Assembly: GCF_008704535.1 (NCBI RefSeq)
Contig: NZ_CP023701.1
Location: 496,001 to 560,000, forward strand
Source: Streptomyces subrutilus
GTDB lineage: Bacteria > Actinomycetota > Actinomycetes > Streptomycetales > Streptomycetaceae
DNA length: 64,000 bases
Direction: 5' to 3'
The position numbers were made by a program, and so were the translations under genes. The notes beneath the pieces were generated by a model that searched no databases, was not told where the DNA came from, and saw only the letters and a program-made list of their open reading frames with translations. Numbering within the stretch: the first letter of the stretch is position 1; each line of letters opens with the position of its first letter. Positions 17,783 through 28,000 of this stretch are shown in pieces.

Positions 17783-18343
17783 ATGACCTGGTACCTGCTC
17801 CTCATCGGCCTCGTCTGCGCCGAACGCCTCGCCGAGCTCGTCACGGCCCGCCGCCACCGCGCGTGGAGCCTGGCCCGGGGCGGCGTCGAGCACGGCAGCG
17901 GCCATTACCCGGCGATGGTCGCCCTGCACACCGCCCTGCTGGCGGGCTGCGTCGTGGAACCCCTGGCGGCCGGGCGCCCGTTCGTCCCCGCGGTCGGCTG
18001 GCCGGCCCTCGCGGTGGCCCTGGCGGCCCAGGTGCTGCGCTGGTGGTGCATCCGCACCCTCGGGCCGCGCTGGAACACCCGGGTGGTCGTCGTGCCGGGG
18101 CTGCCGCTGGTGGCGTCCGGGCCGTACCGGCTGCTGCCGCACCCCAACTACGTGGCGGTCGTCCTGGAGGGCGTCGCGCTGCCGCTGGTGCACACCGCCT
18201 GGCTGACCGCGCTGGGCTTCACCGTGCTGAACCTGGCCCTGCTGCGCGTGCGCGTCCGCTGCGAGGACGCCGCGCTGGCCGTGGCGGCCCGGCCGGCCGC
18301 GCCCGCCTCCGTACCGGCGCCGGCGACGGGCGCGGCCGGATGA
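17783..18343 (+). CDS. Isoprenylcysteine carboxyl methyltransferase (ICMT)-like membrane methyltransferase
   Basis: Protein of 186 residues with about four or five transmembrane helices and the ICMT signature region GPRWNTRVVVVPGLPLVASGPYRLLPHPNYVA in part, where the PHPNY motif and nearby Arg residues bind S-adenosylmethionine. In bacteria these small enzymes methylate lipophilic phenols or acids; SrsB of the S. griseus phenolic-lipid operon is a comparable methyltransferase (recalled). The ATG at 17783 has GGTGGTGA upstream; a GTG at 17774 overlapping the PKS stop is an alternative. Its stop overlaps the next start (ATGA). Confidence 0.85.
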   Translation: MTWYLLLIGLVCAERLAELVTARRHRAWSLARGGVEHGSGHYPAMVALHTALLAGCVVEPLAAGRPFVPAVGWPALAVALAAQVLRWWCIRTLGPRWNTRVVVVPGLPLVASGPYRLLPHPNYVAVVLEGVALPLVHTAWLTALGFTVLNLALLRVRVRCEDAALAVAARPAAPASVPAPATGAAG

Positions 18344-19365
18344 TCGACCTGCTGGTCGTGGGCGGCGGGCCGGCCGGGCTGGCCACCGCCATCCACGGCG
18401 CCCTCGCCGGGATGCGGGTGGTGGTCGCGGAACCGCGCCCGACCCCCATCGACAAGGCCTGCGGCGAGGGCCTGATGCCCGGTGCGGCCCGCCGTCTGCG
18501 GGAGCTGGGCGTACCCGTCGGCGGGCAGCCCTTCCACGGCATCCGCTACGTCGACGCGGTGAGCGGCCGGCGGGCCGAGGGGCTGTTCCGCCACGGCCCC
18601 GGGCTGGGCGTGCGCCGCACCGCCCTCCAGTCGGCGCTGGCCGAACGCGCCGACCGGCTCGGGGTCCGGGTGGTGGCGCGCCGGGTGGACGAGGTCCGGC
18701 AGGACGAGGACCGGGTCCACGCCGCGGGCATCAGCGCCCGCTACCTCGTCGCGGCGGACGGGCTGCACTCCCCCGTGCGGCGCGCCATGGGCCTGAGCGC
18801 ACCGCCCGTCGCCGGCCGCCCCGCGCGCTACGGGCTGCGGCGGCACTACGACGTCGCGCCGTGGAGCGAACTCGTCGAGGTGCACTGGGCGGAGCGCTGC
18901 GAGGCGTACGTGACCCCGCTGGCGCCCGACCGGATCGGCGTGGCCCTGCTGACCTCGGAGCACGCGCCGTTCGACGTCCAGCTGGCCCGTTTCCCGCTGC
19001 TGTCGGCGCGGCTGCCCGGACCGGCCGGATCGGCGGTGCGCGGTGCGGGGCCGCTGCGCCAGGGGTCGCGGGTCCGGGTCGCCGGGCGCGTGCTGTTCGT
19101 GGGGGACGCCGCGGGGTACGTGGACGCGTTGACCGGCGAGGGCCTCACCCTGGCCGTGACCGCGGCCGGCGAACTGGTGCGGTGCGTGCGGGAGGGTCGG
19201 CCGGAGGCGTACGAGCGGGCCTGGCGGGAGCTGTCGCGCAGCTACCGCACGCTGACCGCGTCGCTGCTCTGGGCCCGCGAACGGCCGCCGCTGGCCCGGC
19301 GGATCGTCCCGCTGGCCGCCCGGTGGCCGCAGCTCTTCACCGGCGCGGTGAACCTGCTCGCGTGA
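18340..19365 (+). CDS. FAD-dependent oxidoreductase / hydroxylase (geranylgeranyl-reductase-like)
   Basis: Flavoprotein of 341 residues. GGGPAG at about 8-13 binds the ADP part of FAD, ACGEGLMP follows in the family position, and GDAAGYVDALTGEGLTLA is the second FAD motif. These features are shared by geranylgeranyl reductases and para-hydroxybenzoate-hydroxylase-type enzymes. In the srsABC-like context it most likely hydroxylates the resorcinol or quinol product; reduction of a prenyl chain supplied by the nearby UbiA is the alternative. The ATG overlaps the upstream stop by four bases, so translation is coupled. Confidence 0.88.
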   Translation: MIDLLVVGGGPAGLATAIHGALAGMRVVVAEPRPTPIDKACGEGLMPGAARRLRELGVPVGGQPFHGIRYVDAVSGRRAEGLFRHGPGLGVRRTALQSALAERADRLGVRVVARRVDEVRQDEDRVHAAGISARYLVAADGLHSPVRRAMGLSAPPVAGRPARYGLRRHYDVAPWSELVEVHWAERCEAYVTPLAPDRIGVALLTSEHAPFDVQLARFPLLSARLPGPAGSAVRGAGPLRQGSRVRVAGRVLFVGDAAGYVDALTGEGLTLAVTAAGELVRCVREGRPEAYERAWRELSRSYRTLTASLLWARERPPLARRIVPLAARWPQLFTGAVNLLA

Positions 19366-19389
19366 CGCGCCGGGGGCGGCGCACGCGGA

Positions 19390-19422
19390 GCGGCACCCCG
19401 CGCCGGTGGCGCGGGGTGCCGC
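19390..19422. terminator. Strong bidirectional terminator hairpin
   Basis: GCGGCACCCCGCGCC (19390-19404) pairs perfectly over 15 bp with GGCGCGGGGTGCCGC (19408-19422), with a GGT loop. It lies between the convergent flavoprotein and repeat-protein genes and would stop transcription from both sides. Confidence 0.85.
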
Positions 19423-19448
19423 TTCTCCGCGGGGAGCCGGTCCGGCCG

Positions 19449-20756
19449 TCAGGCCGGGTCCTCCTGGCGGTTCCTCAGCGCCAGTCCGGCCAGGACCGCG
19501 CCGGCCGCGGCGCACATCACCGTGACGATGCCGGCCCAGGCCAGGGTGCCGCCCAGGGCCGAGGCCAGCGGGTCGTAGTGCGCCACGCCGCCCACCACGT
19601 GCAGGGCGACGACGCCGAGGGCCGTGAGCGCCCCCACCCGCCACACCGTCGGGGTGTCCCGGACGGCGAGCAGCACGCCCGCGCCGAGGCACAGCACGGT
19701 GACGACGATCGGCAGGAGCTCCGCCGGGGACGCCGACGGCGGGACCGTCAGGTCCGCGGGCAGGTGCAGCGCGCCCGTGACCAGCAGGGCGATCGCCACG
19801 GGCCAGCGCAGCACGTGCCGCAGGGCGGACGAACCCGGTGCGCGCGGAGCCGACGCGGCGTGCGGGACGGGGGCCGCGCGGGGGTGCGGCTCCTTCGCCG
19901 GGGGCGCCTCGGACGGTTCCCGGTGGCGGGGTGCCCGCGCCTGCGCGTCCCGCGCGGGCCGCGGGGCGGGGCCGGCGGGGTGCGCGTCGGGTGCGGCCGG
20001 CCCGTCGGTGCCGAGGATGGTCACCAGCCGGGCCACGTCCTCGATGGACCGCCCGACCGCCGCGGCCTGCAGCGTGACGTCGGCCTCGTCCACCTCGTGC
20101 GGGGGCTCGCCCAGGAGGGCGAGCATCTGCCGCACCTCGTCCACGGGACGGGTCACGGCGGCGGTGCGCAGTGCCTCGTACCCGGGGTCGGGCTGCCCGT
20201 TGTCCTTGAGGATGCTCACCAGTGCGGTGACCTCTTCGAGCGGGCGGCAGGTGGCGACGGCGTCGACCAACGTCCTTATGGTCGCCGCGCCGGGCCCGTC
20301 CGGGACGGGTGCCTCCGGATCGGGGGCGTCCGGGACGGGCGCCCCGGCGACCGGGGCCTGCGGATCCGCGCCGGCCGGCACGGCGGCCGGCTCCGCAGGA
20401 GCCGGCGCGGCAGGCGCGGGCGCGACAGGGGCCGGGGCCGGGGCGGCCGCCGCCGAGACGAGCGGTGCCGAGGCGGCCGGCGCCGAGACGACCGGCGCCG
20501 GTGCGGCGGGTGCGGCCGCGATCGGGCCCGCCGGCGGCGGCGCTTCCGGGAGCGGATCCGCCCGGACGGCGGCGTCCGGGAGGGGGTCCGCCCGGACGGG
20601 GGTGTCGGCGACCGGGGCGACCGGGGCGGGAGCGGCCGCTGTCGGAGGGGCGACCGCGACCGGGGTGACCGGTTCGAGGACGGCCGGGACGGGAGAGTCG
20701 GGGAACCCGTGGCGGGCTTCGGTGTCCGTCGCCGCGAGCGTGATGGGGTCATTCAT
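19449..20756 (-). CDS. Pro/Ala-rich membrane protein with three internal helical repeats
   Basis: Protein of 435 residues. Residues about 30-160 are a Pro/Ala low-complexity linker rich in APAPV-type runs. Three consecutive imperfect repeats of about 30-40 residues follow, each containing A-x(4-5)-R-P/S-x-EEV/DEV/EDV then a Leu-rich helix (CRPLEEVTALVSIL, TRPVDEVRQMLALL, GRSIEDVARLVTIL). After a second disordered linker come about four transmembrane helices (about 325-425). No signal peptide is present, so the repeats are probably cytoplasmic. The family is unrecognised; a membrane-tethered scaffold is a guess. The ATG at 20756 has a CGGAGC ribosome site. Confidence 0.78.
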   Translation of the reverse strand: MNDPITLAATDTEARHGFPDSPVPAVLEPVTPVAVAPPTAAAPAPVAPVADTPVRADPLPDAAVRADPLPEAPPPAGPIAAAPAAPAPVVSAPAASAPLVSAAAAPAPAPVAPAPAAPAPAEPAAVPAGADPQAPVAGAPVPDAPDPEAPVPDGPGAATIRTLVDAVATCRPLEEVTALVSILKDNGQPDPGYEALRTAAVTRPVDEVRQMLALLGEPPHEVDEADVTLQAAAVGRSIEDVARLVTILGTDGPAAPDAHPAGPAPRPARDAQARAPRHREPSEAPPAKEPHPRAAPVPHAASAPRAPGSSALRHVLRWPVAIALLVTGALHLPADLTVPPSASPAELLPIVVTVLCLGAGVLLAVRDTPTVWRVGALTALGVVALHVVGGVAHYDPLASALGGTLAWAGIVTVMCAAAGAVLAGLALRNRQEDPA

Positions 20757-20944
20757 CGGAAGCTCCGTTCGCCGACGTACGGGTCTACGCGTCGCACGCC
20801 GGTCATCGTGCGTCATGGGATGAGCACGCTTTGTTACATTTAGTGCCAGATTCGTTCACTGCGCCATTTGGGGCGCGCAAACGGGGCTCCGCGCAGGCGC
20901 CGCCCGGGCTCCGGCCGGGTCTCACCGGGAAAGGTCGTCGCACC

Positions 20945-22654
20945 GTGACCGCCACGCAGCCCATCCGACGCCGGGCCCTCGCCCTGCCCGCGGCCCTGCT
21001 GTTGCTGCTCGCGGGCGCCGGTGCCGCGCCCGCCGCCGGCTCCGGTCCCGGACCGGCGCGGCCCGTCGTGGAGACCGGCCGGGGGGCGGTGCTCGGGCGG
21101 GCGCACGGCGCGTACGACACCTTCGAGGGGGTCCCGTACGCCGCTCCCCCGACCGGCCCGGACCGCTGGCGGCTCCCGCGGCCCGCACCGCGCTGGCAGG
21201 GGGTGCGGGACGCGGGCGCCCCCGGGGCGCGCTGCGTGCAGCTGCCCGCGCTCGGGCCCGGCGGGCCGAGCGGTTCGGAGGACTGCCTGTTCCTGAACGT
21301 CACCGCGCCGGCGGCCCGCGACCGCGGGCCGCTGCGGCCCGTGATGGTCTGGTTCCACGGCGGCGGCTTCGTCAACGGGGCGGGCGACTCCTACCGCCCG
21401 GACCGCCTCGCCGTCCTCGGCGACGCGGTGGTCGTCACGGTGAACTACCGGCTCGGCGTCTTCGGGTTGTTCGGCCACCCGGAACTCGGCGGGGCGCCGG
21501 ACTTCGCCCTCGCCGACCAGCAGGCCGCGCTGCGCTGGGTCCGGCAGAACGCGGCCCGCTTCGGCGGCGACCCGGGCGCGGTCACGGTGTTCGGCGAGTC
21601 GGCGGGCGGGCTGAGCGTCTGCGCCCACCTGGTCTCGCCCGCCTCGGCAGGGCTCTTCCAACGGGCGATCGTGCAGAGCGGCTCGTGCTCGACCACGATG
21701 CCGCCCCGGTCCCTGCTGCCCGGCCTCGGCACGTACCGGCCCTTCGCGCCGCAGCGGCGCGCGGTGGAGGCCGGAACCGCCACCGCGGCGGCGCTCGGCT
21801 GCGCCCGGCCGGCGCGGGGAGCGTCCGGGACGGCGCTGGACTGCCTGCGCCGGCTGGACCCCGGCCGGCTCGCCACCACCGAGCTGATGCAACGCTTCTC
21901 CTCCGTCTCCTACGGCACGGCCCTGCTGCCCGAGGAGCCCCGACGGGCCCTGCGGGCGGGCCGGTTCCACCGGGTGCCGGTGGTGCAGGGCACCACGCGC
22001 GACGAGATGCGCATCTTCGTCGGGCAGACCCTGGCGGCCTACCCGATCGGCGACGCCGCCGCCTACCGGGCCCGGCTGGAGCGCTCGTTCGACGCCCGGA
22101 CCGCCCGCGCCGTCGGGGCGCGGTACCCGGTGACGGCCTATCCGACGCCCGCGGTCGCGTGGTCCGCGCTGCTCTCGGACGCCTCGTTCACCTGCCCGGC
22201 CCTGCGGGACACGGCGGCACTGGCCCGGTACGTACCGACGTACTCCTACCTCTTCGCGGACGGCGACGCACCCGACGCCACGGGCCTGCCGGAGCGGCCC
22301 GAGCTGCCGTACGGCGCCTCGCACGGCTTCGAACTGCCCTACCTGTTCAGCTCGGTGCCGCTGGCCGCCCCCCAACGCGCGCTGTCCGAGGCGATGATCG
22401 GCTACTGGACCCGTTTCGCCCGTACGGGCCGACCCGGTTCGGCCCCCGGCGCCCCGCCCTGGGAGCCCCACCGCTCGCCGTCCTCCGTCCTGTCCCTGGC
22501 ACCGGGCCCCGGCGGCATCCGCACCGTGGACGCACGGACGCGGCACCACTGCGCCCTGTGGGACGCCCGGTGGCCCGACCCCCGGCCCGGCACGTCCGGG
22601 ATCGCGGGGCCGTGGACCGTCGCGGAGGTCACGGCGGCTACGGTGCCGCCATGA
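20945..22654 (+). CDS. Secreted type B carboxylesterase
   Basis: Alpha/beta-hydrolase of 569 residues with an N-terminal signal peptide (RRR then an Ala/Leu-rich core to about residue 31). Signature motifs are in order: EDCLFLNV, the oxyanion-hole FHGGGFVNGAG, and the nucleophile elbow FGESAGG with Ser219. Glu354 in TTRDEMRIF and His460 in GASHGFELPYLF complete the triad. It hydrolyses carboxylic esters outside the cell; the natural substrate is unknown. The GTG at 20945 begins the signal peptide, though the ribosome site (GGGAAAGG) is rather far upstream. Its stop overlaps the HAD gene start. Confidence 0.92.
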   Translation: MTATQPIRRRALALPAALLLLLAGAGAAPAAGSGPGPARPVVETGRGAVLGRAHGAYDTFEGVPYAAPPTGPDRWRLPRPAPRWQGVRDAGAPGARCVQLPALGPGGPSGSEDCLFLNVTAPAARDRGPLRPVMVWFHGGGFVNGAGDSYRPDRLAVLGDAVVVTVNYRLGVFGLFGHPELGGAPDFALADQQAALRWVRQNAARFGGDPGAVTVFGESAGGLSVCAHLVSPASAGLFQRAIVQSGSCSTTMPPRSLLPGLGTYRPFAPQRRAVEAGTATAAALGCARPARGASGTALDCLRRLDPGRLATTELMQRFSSVSYGTALLPEEPRRALRAGRFHRVPVVQGTTRDEMRIFVGQTLAAYPIGDAAAYRARLERSFDARTARAVGARYPVTAYPTPAVAWSALLSDASFTCPALRDTAALARYVPTYSYLFADGDAPDATGLPERPELPYGASHGFELPYLFSSVPLAAPQRALSEAMIGYWTRFARTGRPGSAPGAPPWEPHRSPSSVLSLAPGPGGIRTVDARTRHHCALWDARWPDPRPGTSGIAGPWTVAEVTAATVPP

Positions 22655-23136
22655 CCCCCGCACCCGCCCCTCCCCCGCTCCTCTACCTGGACGTGGACGG
22701 CCCGCTCGTCCCCTTCGGCGCGGGCCCGTACCCGCCCGCCGACGACCCCAACCCGCTCCTCGCCCGCATCGACCCGTCCCTCGGGCCGGGGCTGGCCGCG
22801 CTCGACTGCGTACCGGTGTGGGCCACGACGTGGATGGCGGGGGCGAACCGGTGGGTCGCGCCCCGGCTCGGCCTGCCCGCACTGCCGGTGGTGGAGTGGC
22901 CGGAGCCTTCCGCGGAGGACGGGCGGGGCGGGGTGCACTGGAAGACCCCGGCCCTCGTCGCGCACGCGGCCGGGCGGGACTTCGTCTGGGTCGACGACGA
23001 GATCACCGGCGCCGACCGGGCCTACGTGGCCGCACGGCACCCCGGCCGGGCGCTGCTGTACCGCGTCGATCCCGGCCGGGGCCTGACCGGTCGGGATCTG
23101 CTCGTGCTGGAGGAGTGGCTGCGCGCCGGACCGTAG
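22651..23136 (+). CDS. HAD domain-containing protein
   Basis: Protein of 161 residues with the N-terminal HAD motif I, LYLDVDGPLVPFG, whose first Asp would be the nucleophile of a phosphatase. A later DFVWVDDEITGAD fits the acidic motif IV. The short length without a full cap matches the small HAD-domain proteins common in Streptomyces. The substrate is unknown. The ATG overlaps the esterase stop (ATGA), so it is translated from the same transcript although the two products act in different compartments. Confidence 0.85.
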   Translation: MTPAPAPPPLLYLDVDGPLVPFGAGPYPPADDPNPLLARIDPSLGPGLAALDCVPVWATTWMAGANRWVAPRLGLPALPVVEWPEPSAEDGRGGVHWKTPALVAHAAGRDFVWVDDEITGADRAYVAARHPGRALLYRVDPGRGLTGRDLLVLEEWLRAGP

Positions 23137-23143
23137 GGATCCG

Positions 23144-25057
23144 TCAGGCGGCCGCGCCGGGACCCCAAGAGGCGGCGACCAGCAGGTGTTCCGCCGCCGC
23201 GAGGTGGGTGGCCGCCGCCAGCCAGGCCCACGCGTAGGGCTCGGCTGAGGGGTCCGTGAGCCGCCCGAACACGTCCCGGGGCCGGCGGTCGGCCTCGGCG
23301 GCCAGCGCCCCGGCGCGGTCGGCCGCCGCGGTGAACCCGGCCCGGCACAGCATCCTGCGGCCCGCCGGATCGGCGTCGCCCCGGGCGGACTCGGCGAGGG
23401 CCCGGCGGCCTCCCGCGACCCCCGTCTCCAGCAGCCGCCGCACCCGCCACAGCGGGGAGTCGGCCAGCGGGTCCGGCCCGGGCGCCGCGACGGGCTGCGC
23501 GACGGGTTCGGCGGTGCCGGGCGGGAAGTGAACGCCCTGGAGCCGGTCGTAGCCGAGGTCGGCCCGCCCGAGCCATTCCTCGGGCAGCCGCAGGGTGTAC
23601 GGGGCGCCGGGTACGGGGCCCACGGCGAGCGGCCTCAGCGTGGCCGCGCGGTCGAGGTCGGGGCGGCCGACGACCCGGACCAGCAGGCCCGGGTACCCGG
23701 CCAGCCGGCGCAGGTTGGCCGTGTGCGCCAGCTCGGGGTGGGGGTGCGCGGCCCGCAGCCGCAGCAGGGGGGCGTCCGGCCGTACCTCGCGGACCAGGAG
23801 GTGGTCGCCGGCCGCCGCGACGACGGCGACGTCGCAGCCGAGCAGCGCGGGCTCGGACCCGTCCGGCGTCGCGAGGCTCTCGGCGACGGCCTCGGCGGCC
23901 GGGCGGGCGAAGAGGGCGGCGGCGGGCCCGTCGGTCCAGGGGGTTCCGCGCAGCGGGGTCGCCTTGACCCCGCGTCCGGCACCGAGCCTGCCGTCCGGCG
24001 AGACGGTCGCCCCGACGATGCGCAGCCCGCCCCGGGCGAGCCCGGCGTGGTCGAGGGCGCCGCCGCCGAGGGCGACGGACGCGGTGCCCGCGCCGCGGGC
24101 GCGGGCCAGGCCGCCGGGGCGTACGTCGGAGACCGAGTAGGGGGTTCCGTCCGGGGCGAGGAGGTGGGTGACCACGCCGCCGTAGCCGGTGGCGGAGAGC
24201 ACCGGCTCCCGGCACAGGCCGTACACCTGGAGGCTGCCCCCGGGCGCGTAGGCCCGGCGGGCGGCGCCGGCCAGGGCCGGGTCGGCGGAGCCCGACGCGA
24301 GCCGTGCCGCCGTGGCGAGGAGGTCGAGGAAGGCGGCGGTCAGGTCGCCGAGCCGCTGGCCCGACCGGCGCTCGCGGGCGGCGCGCAGGCCCCGTACGAC
24401 GCGCAGGGCGGCGGCCTCGGCGCGCGGGAGTGCGGCGAGGCGGGCGGTGTGCGCGGCGCGCAGCAGTTCGGCCTGGACCACGGCGCCGCCGGCGGTGACC
24501 CCGGCGGCGAGGGCCTCCGCGGCCGCCCGCCAGAGCGCGGCCGCGGCCGTCAGCTGGGCGGCGCTCAGGGCCGGGACGGGAGGTCCGACGGGAGGGGCGG
24601 GGAGGGAGGGGCCGGTGGGACCGGTGAGGCCGGTCGGGTCGGTGGCGGGCGTGGGGCCGGTCGGGCTCGTGGCCCCTGGGGCATCGGCCGGGACCGCGAC
24701 CGCGGCGGGACCGGCGCGTCCGACGTCGCCGTCCGGCTCCGGAAGCTCCGGCCCGGCCGGCGGCGCGTCGGCGAGCGGGGCGGCGCCGAGTGCGGCGGCG
24801 CGGTGCAGGCAGCGGGGGGCCAGGAGGCAGGTGCAGGTGGCCTGTTCGGGCCGGGTGACCGTGCCGTCGGGGCCGGGCCGCAGGGTGACGAGGGCGTCCT
24901 CCCCGAACCGCAGGCCGACGCTCCCGTCCGCCTCCGGTGCGGCGCTGTCGGCGCAGGCCGCGGTGGCGGCGTCGAGCTTCTTGCGCAGCCGGGCGGTGAG
25001 CTGCTCGACGGCTTCGGCGAGCACCTCGGGTGCGACGGGCGGGAGCGCGGTGTTCAA
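23144..25057 (-). CDS. SWIM zinc-finger protein (YehQ-like)
   Basis: Protein of 637 residues. The SWIM motif CxCx(n)CxH is visible near the N-terminus as Cys75-Thr-Cys77, Cys83-Leu-His85, and probably binds zinc for nucleic-acid or protein contact. A Pro/Gly/Thr-rich linker follows, then a long helical region. The start is a TTG at 25057: it overlaps the upstream VWA stop (TTGA), has GGAGAAG 5 bases upstream, and no other start fits the frame. It is the last gene of the MoxR-VWA operon. Matching E. coli yehL-yehM-yehP-yehQ order, it is the YehQ counterpart. Function is unknown in both organisms. Confidence 0.85.
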   Translation of the reverse strand: MNTALPPVAPEVLAEAVEQLTARLRKKLDAATAACADSAAPEADGSVGLRFGEDALVTLRPGPDGTVTRPEQATCTCLLAPRCLHRAAALGAAPLADAPPAGPELPEPDGDVGRAGPAAVAVPADAPGATSPTGPTPATDPTGLTGPTGPSLPAPPVGPPVPALSAAQLTAAAALWRAAAEALAAGVTAGGAVVQAELLRAAHTARLAALPRAEAAALRVVRGLRAARERRSGQRLGDLTAAFLDLLATAARLASGSADPALAGAARRAYAPGGSLQVYGLCREPVLSATGYGGVVTHLLAPDGTPYSVSDVRPGGLARARGAGTASVALGGGALDHAGLARGGLRIVGATVSPDGRLGAGRGVKATPLRGTPWTDGPAAALFARPAAEAVAESLATPDGSEPALLGCDVAVVAAAGDHLLVREVRPDAPLLRLRAAHPHPELAHTANLRRLAGYPGLLVRVVGRPDLDRAATLRPLAVGPVPGAPYTLRLPEEWLGRADLGYDRLQGVHFPPGTAEPVAQPVAAPGPDPLADSPLWRVRRLLETGVAGGRRALAESARGDADPAGRRMLCRAGFTAAADRAGALAAEADRRPRDVFGRLTDPSAEPYAWAWLAAATHLAAAEHLLVAASWGPGAAA

Positions 25058-28000
25058 CGGGCTTCTCCACGGAGGCGGTCGCCGACCCAGCGGGCGAGGG
25101 CGAGGGGGCTGAGGGCGGCCACGGGCATGCCCGCGGCGACGAGCTGCTCCGCGACCGGGACGGAGTACCGGGGCGTACCGGTGTCGTCGAGCGCGGCGCA
25201 GCCCAGGAGCTGGGCGCCGGAGGAGGCGAGCGCGCGGACCTCGCCGAGCAGTCCGCCGATCGGGGCGCCTTCCTCGAAGTCGCTGACCACGACGACGAGG
25301 GTGCGGCTCGGGACGGTGATCAGGGAGCGGGCGTGGGCGAGGCCGGCGGCGATGTGCGTGCCACCGCCGACACGGACCTCCAGCAGCAGCGACAGCGGGT
25401 CGTCGACCCGGTCGGTGAGGTCCACGACCTGCGTGGAGAAGGCGAGGAAGTGGGTGGAGAGGGTCGGTACGCCGCCGAGCACCGCGGCGGTGAGGGCCGA
25501 CCAGACGACCGAGGCCTCCATGGAGCCGGAGACGTCGACGACGAGGATCAGCCGCCAGTCGGCCTCGCGGGAGGCCCGGGTGGCGAAGACGGGGTGTTCG
25601 GGGACGACCACCACGCTCCCGTCGGGACGCCGGCGTGCGTGGGCGAGGTTGGCCCGCAGGGTGCGGGCCAGGTCGAGCCGGCCGCCGGGCCGGCGGGTGG
25701 GCCGGGGGGTGGCGAGGCCGGAGAACGCCGGGCGCAGCCGGGTGGCGAGCTCCTTGGCCAGTTCGTCGACGAGCCGCTTGACCAGGGGTCGCAGCCGGGC
25801 CAGTTGGGCCTCCGGCATGCCGCCGGCGAGGGAGAGGACGGAGCTCAGCAGTTCCACCGAGGGCCGTACGCTCGCCGGGTCGAGCTGGGTGAGCACGTCG
25901 GTGCGGCCCGTTTCGGCCGCCCCCGCGAGCACCTCCTCCCGTACGTCGGCGCCGAAGAGCGACTCCAGTTCCTCCGACCACTCCCGGGCCGTGGGGAACG
26001 AGGCCTCCCGGCCCCCGCCGCCTCCCCCGCCGTCGAGGGCGGTGGCGCCCTCGCCGCGGCCGGCTCCGTACAGCTCGTCGAGGGCGTGGGCGTAGCGGCG
26101 CGCGCCGGCGGGGAGGCGGTCGCGTTCGCGTCCGAGGAGCAGGCGCCAGCGGTCGGCGGGGCCGATGCGCCGCGCGTCGGTGCGGGTCTCGTCCGCGGCC
26201 GGCCCGGCCGTGGTGGCGGGGGCCGGGGCGGACGGGGACGGCCCGGGAGCCGGCGGCGGCGTCGCCCGGGCCGCTTCGGGCAGCGGCAGTTCCCTCAGTG
26301 CGGCGAGACCGGCGGCGTCGGCCGCGGCCCACAGCGCGAGGAGGGCGGGCGGGGCGTCGAGGGTGAGGTCGGGCCGGTCGCCGAGCCGTTCGGTGACGGC
26401 GGCGAGCAGGCGGTCGCGGGCGGCGGGCGACAGCGCGTCGAAGCCGCCGCGCAGGGCGGGGAGGCGGTCGAGGAAGTCCGGGTCCGTCAGGTGCTCCACC
26501 CGGTCGAGGAGGGGGGTGAGGGCGGTCGGTGAGGACTGGAGCAGCGGTCCGGCGGCGGTGAGGAGCCCGGCGAGCCTGCGGGTCAGCGAGCGGCGGGCGT
26601 CGGGGGTGACCGCGCCGTCGATCCAGCCGGCGGCGCGGGCGCCGAGGGAGGCGGCCGGGTCGAGGTCGAGCAGGACCCGGACCGCGAGGGCCGCGCCCTG
26701 CACCAGCGGGGAGCCGTTGGCCGCGAGGTCCGCGAGGACGGTGTCGGTCCGCAGTCCGAGGTGGTGGGCTGCGGCCCGGTCGGCGAGCGCGACCAGGGCG
26801 GCCGCGTCGGCGGGGTCGTCGCTGCCGGCGAGGCCGGGCAGGGAGCGTACGGCCGCTTCGAGCAGGTCGCCGGTGACCGCGGCGGCGGTGGCCCTCGCCC
26901 CGGTGTCCGTGCCGGGGAGGTGGCCGCGGTGCAGTGCCTCCAGGAGGTCGAGGGCGTCGAGGAGTTCGGGCAGGGTGGCGGTCCGCGGCAGGTCGGTGGC
27001 CGCCTCGTGCAGCCGTACGCCGACCAGCTCGGGCAGGTCGCAGCGTGCGGCGGCGGTCAGGCCGGCGAGGATCTCGGCCGGGGTGGGGCCGCCCTCGGCG
27101 GCGGCGCGGCGGGCGGTCTCGCGCAGGGTTCCGGCGGCGGCCTGGGCGGCCGTGACGCCGCGGACCCCGGCGAGGTCGAGGCGGGCCGGGACGGACGGGG
27201 TCCACGTCAGCCGCCATTTGGTGCCGAGGGCGGTGCCGTCGCCGGTGGCGGTGACGGCCAGCGGTTCGCCGTAGGAGGCGCCGCAGACGAGGAGCCGCTG
27301 GAGCAGGACCTCGCGGCGGCCGTCGAGGGCGGAGCGGAGCGGGTCGAGGCGCAGTTCGCGGGCGGCGGGCTCGTCGGGGCCGGGCAGCCGCAGTTCGGCC
27401 AGCTCGGCCTCCACGGAGGGCCCGAGGCCGGAGCGGGGGGCGTGCGGGGTGATCCGCCCGCGGGCGGTGCCGACGAAGACCGCCTCCAGGGCGCGGGCCA
27501 GCGCCCGCCCCCGGCCGAGGGGTTCGCCCTGGCCGAGGACGGTGGTGACGGCCTCCAGGAGTTCGCCGCGGCCCGGCGCCGGCAGCCCGCGCAGGACGGC
27601 GAGGTCGCAGGCGAGCCGCAGTGCCTCCGCCGCCTCCCCGGTCCCGGCGGTGTGCCCGGCGCGGCGCAGTTCGCGGCAGAGCCCGGTGACGGCGACGGAC
27701 GCGGCCTCGCGGACCAGTGCGGGGTCGCCGGCCGCGCGCAGGACGGCCTGCTGCCAGAGCGGGTCCCGGATCCCGGCCGGGTAGCCGGAACGGGAGTCGA
27801 GCAGGTCGAAGGAGTACGGGACGAAGGAGGTCACGGCCTCCGGGTCGCCGGTGCCCGCGCCCCGGGCCGGGGGCGCCCCGGCGGGTGGGGCGGCGGAAGG
27901 ACCCGGCACGGCGGCGGCCGCGGCGAGCGGGGCGGCCGCAGGGGTGTCCGGAAGGGCGGCGACGGCATCCGTCGGTCCGAGGAGGGCCGGGGCGTGGAAG

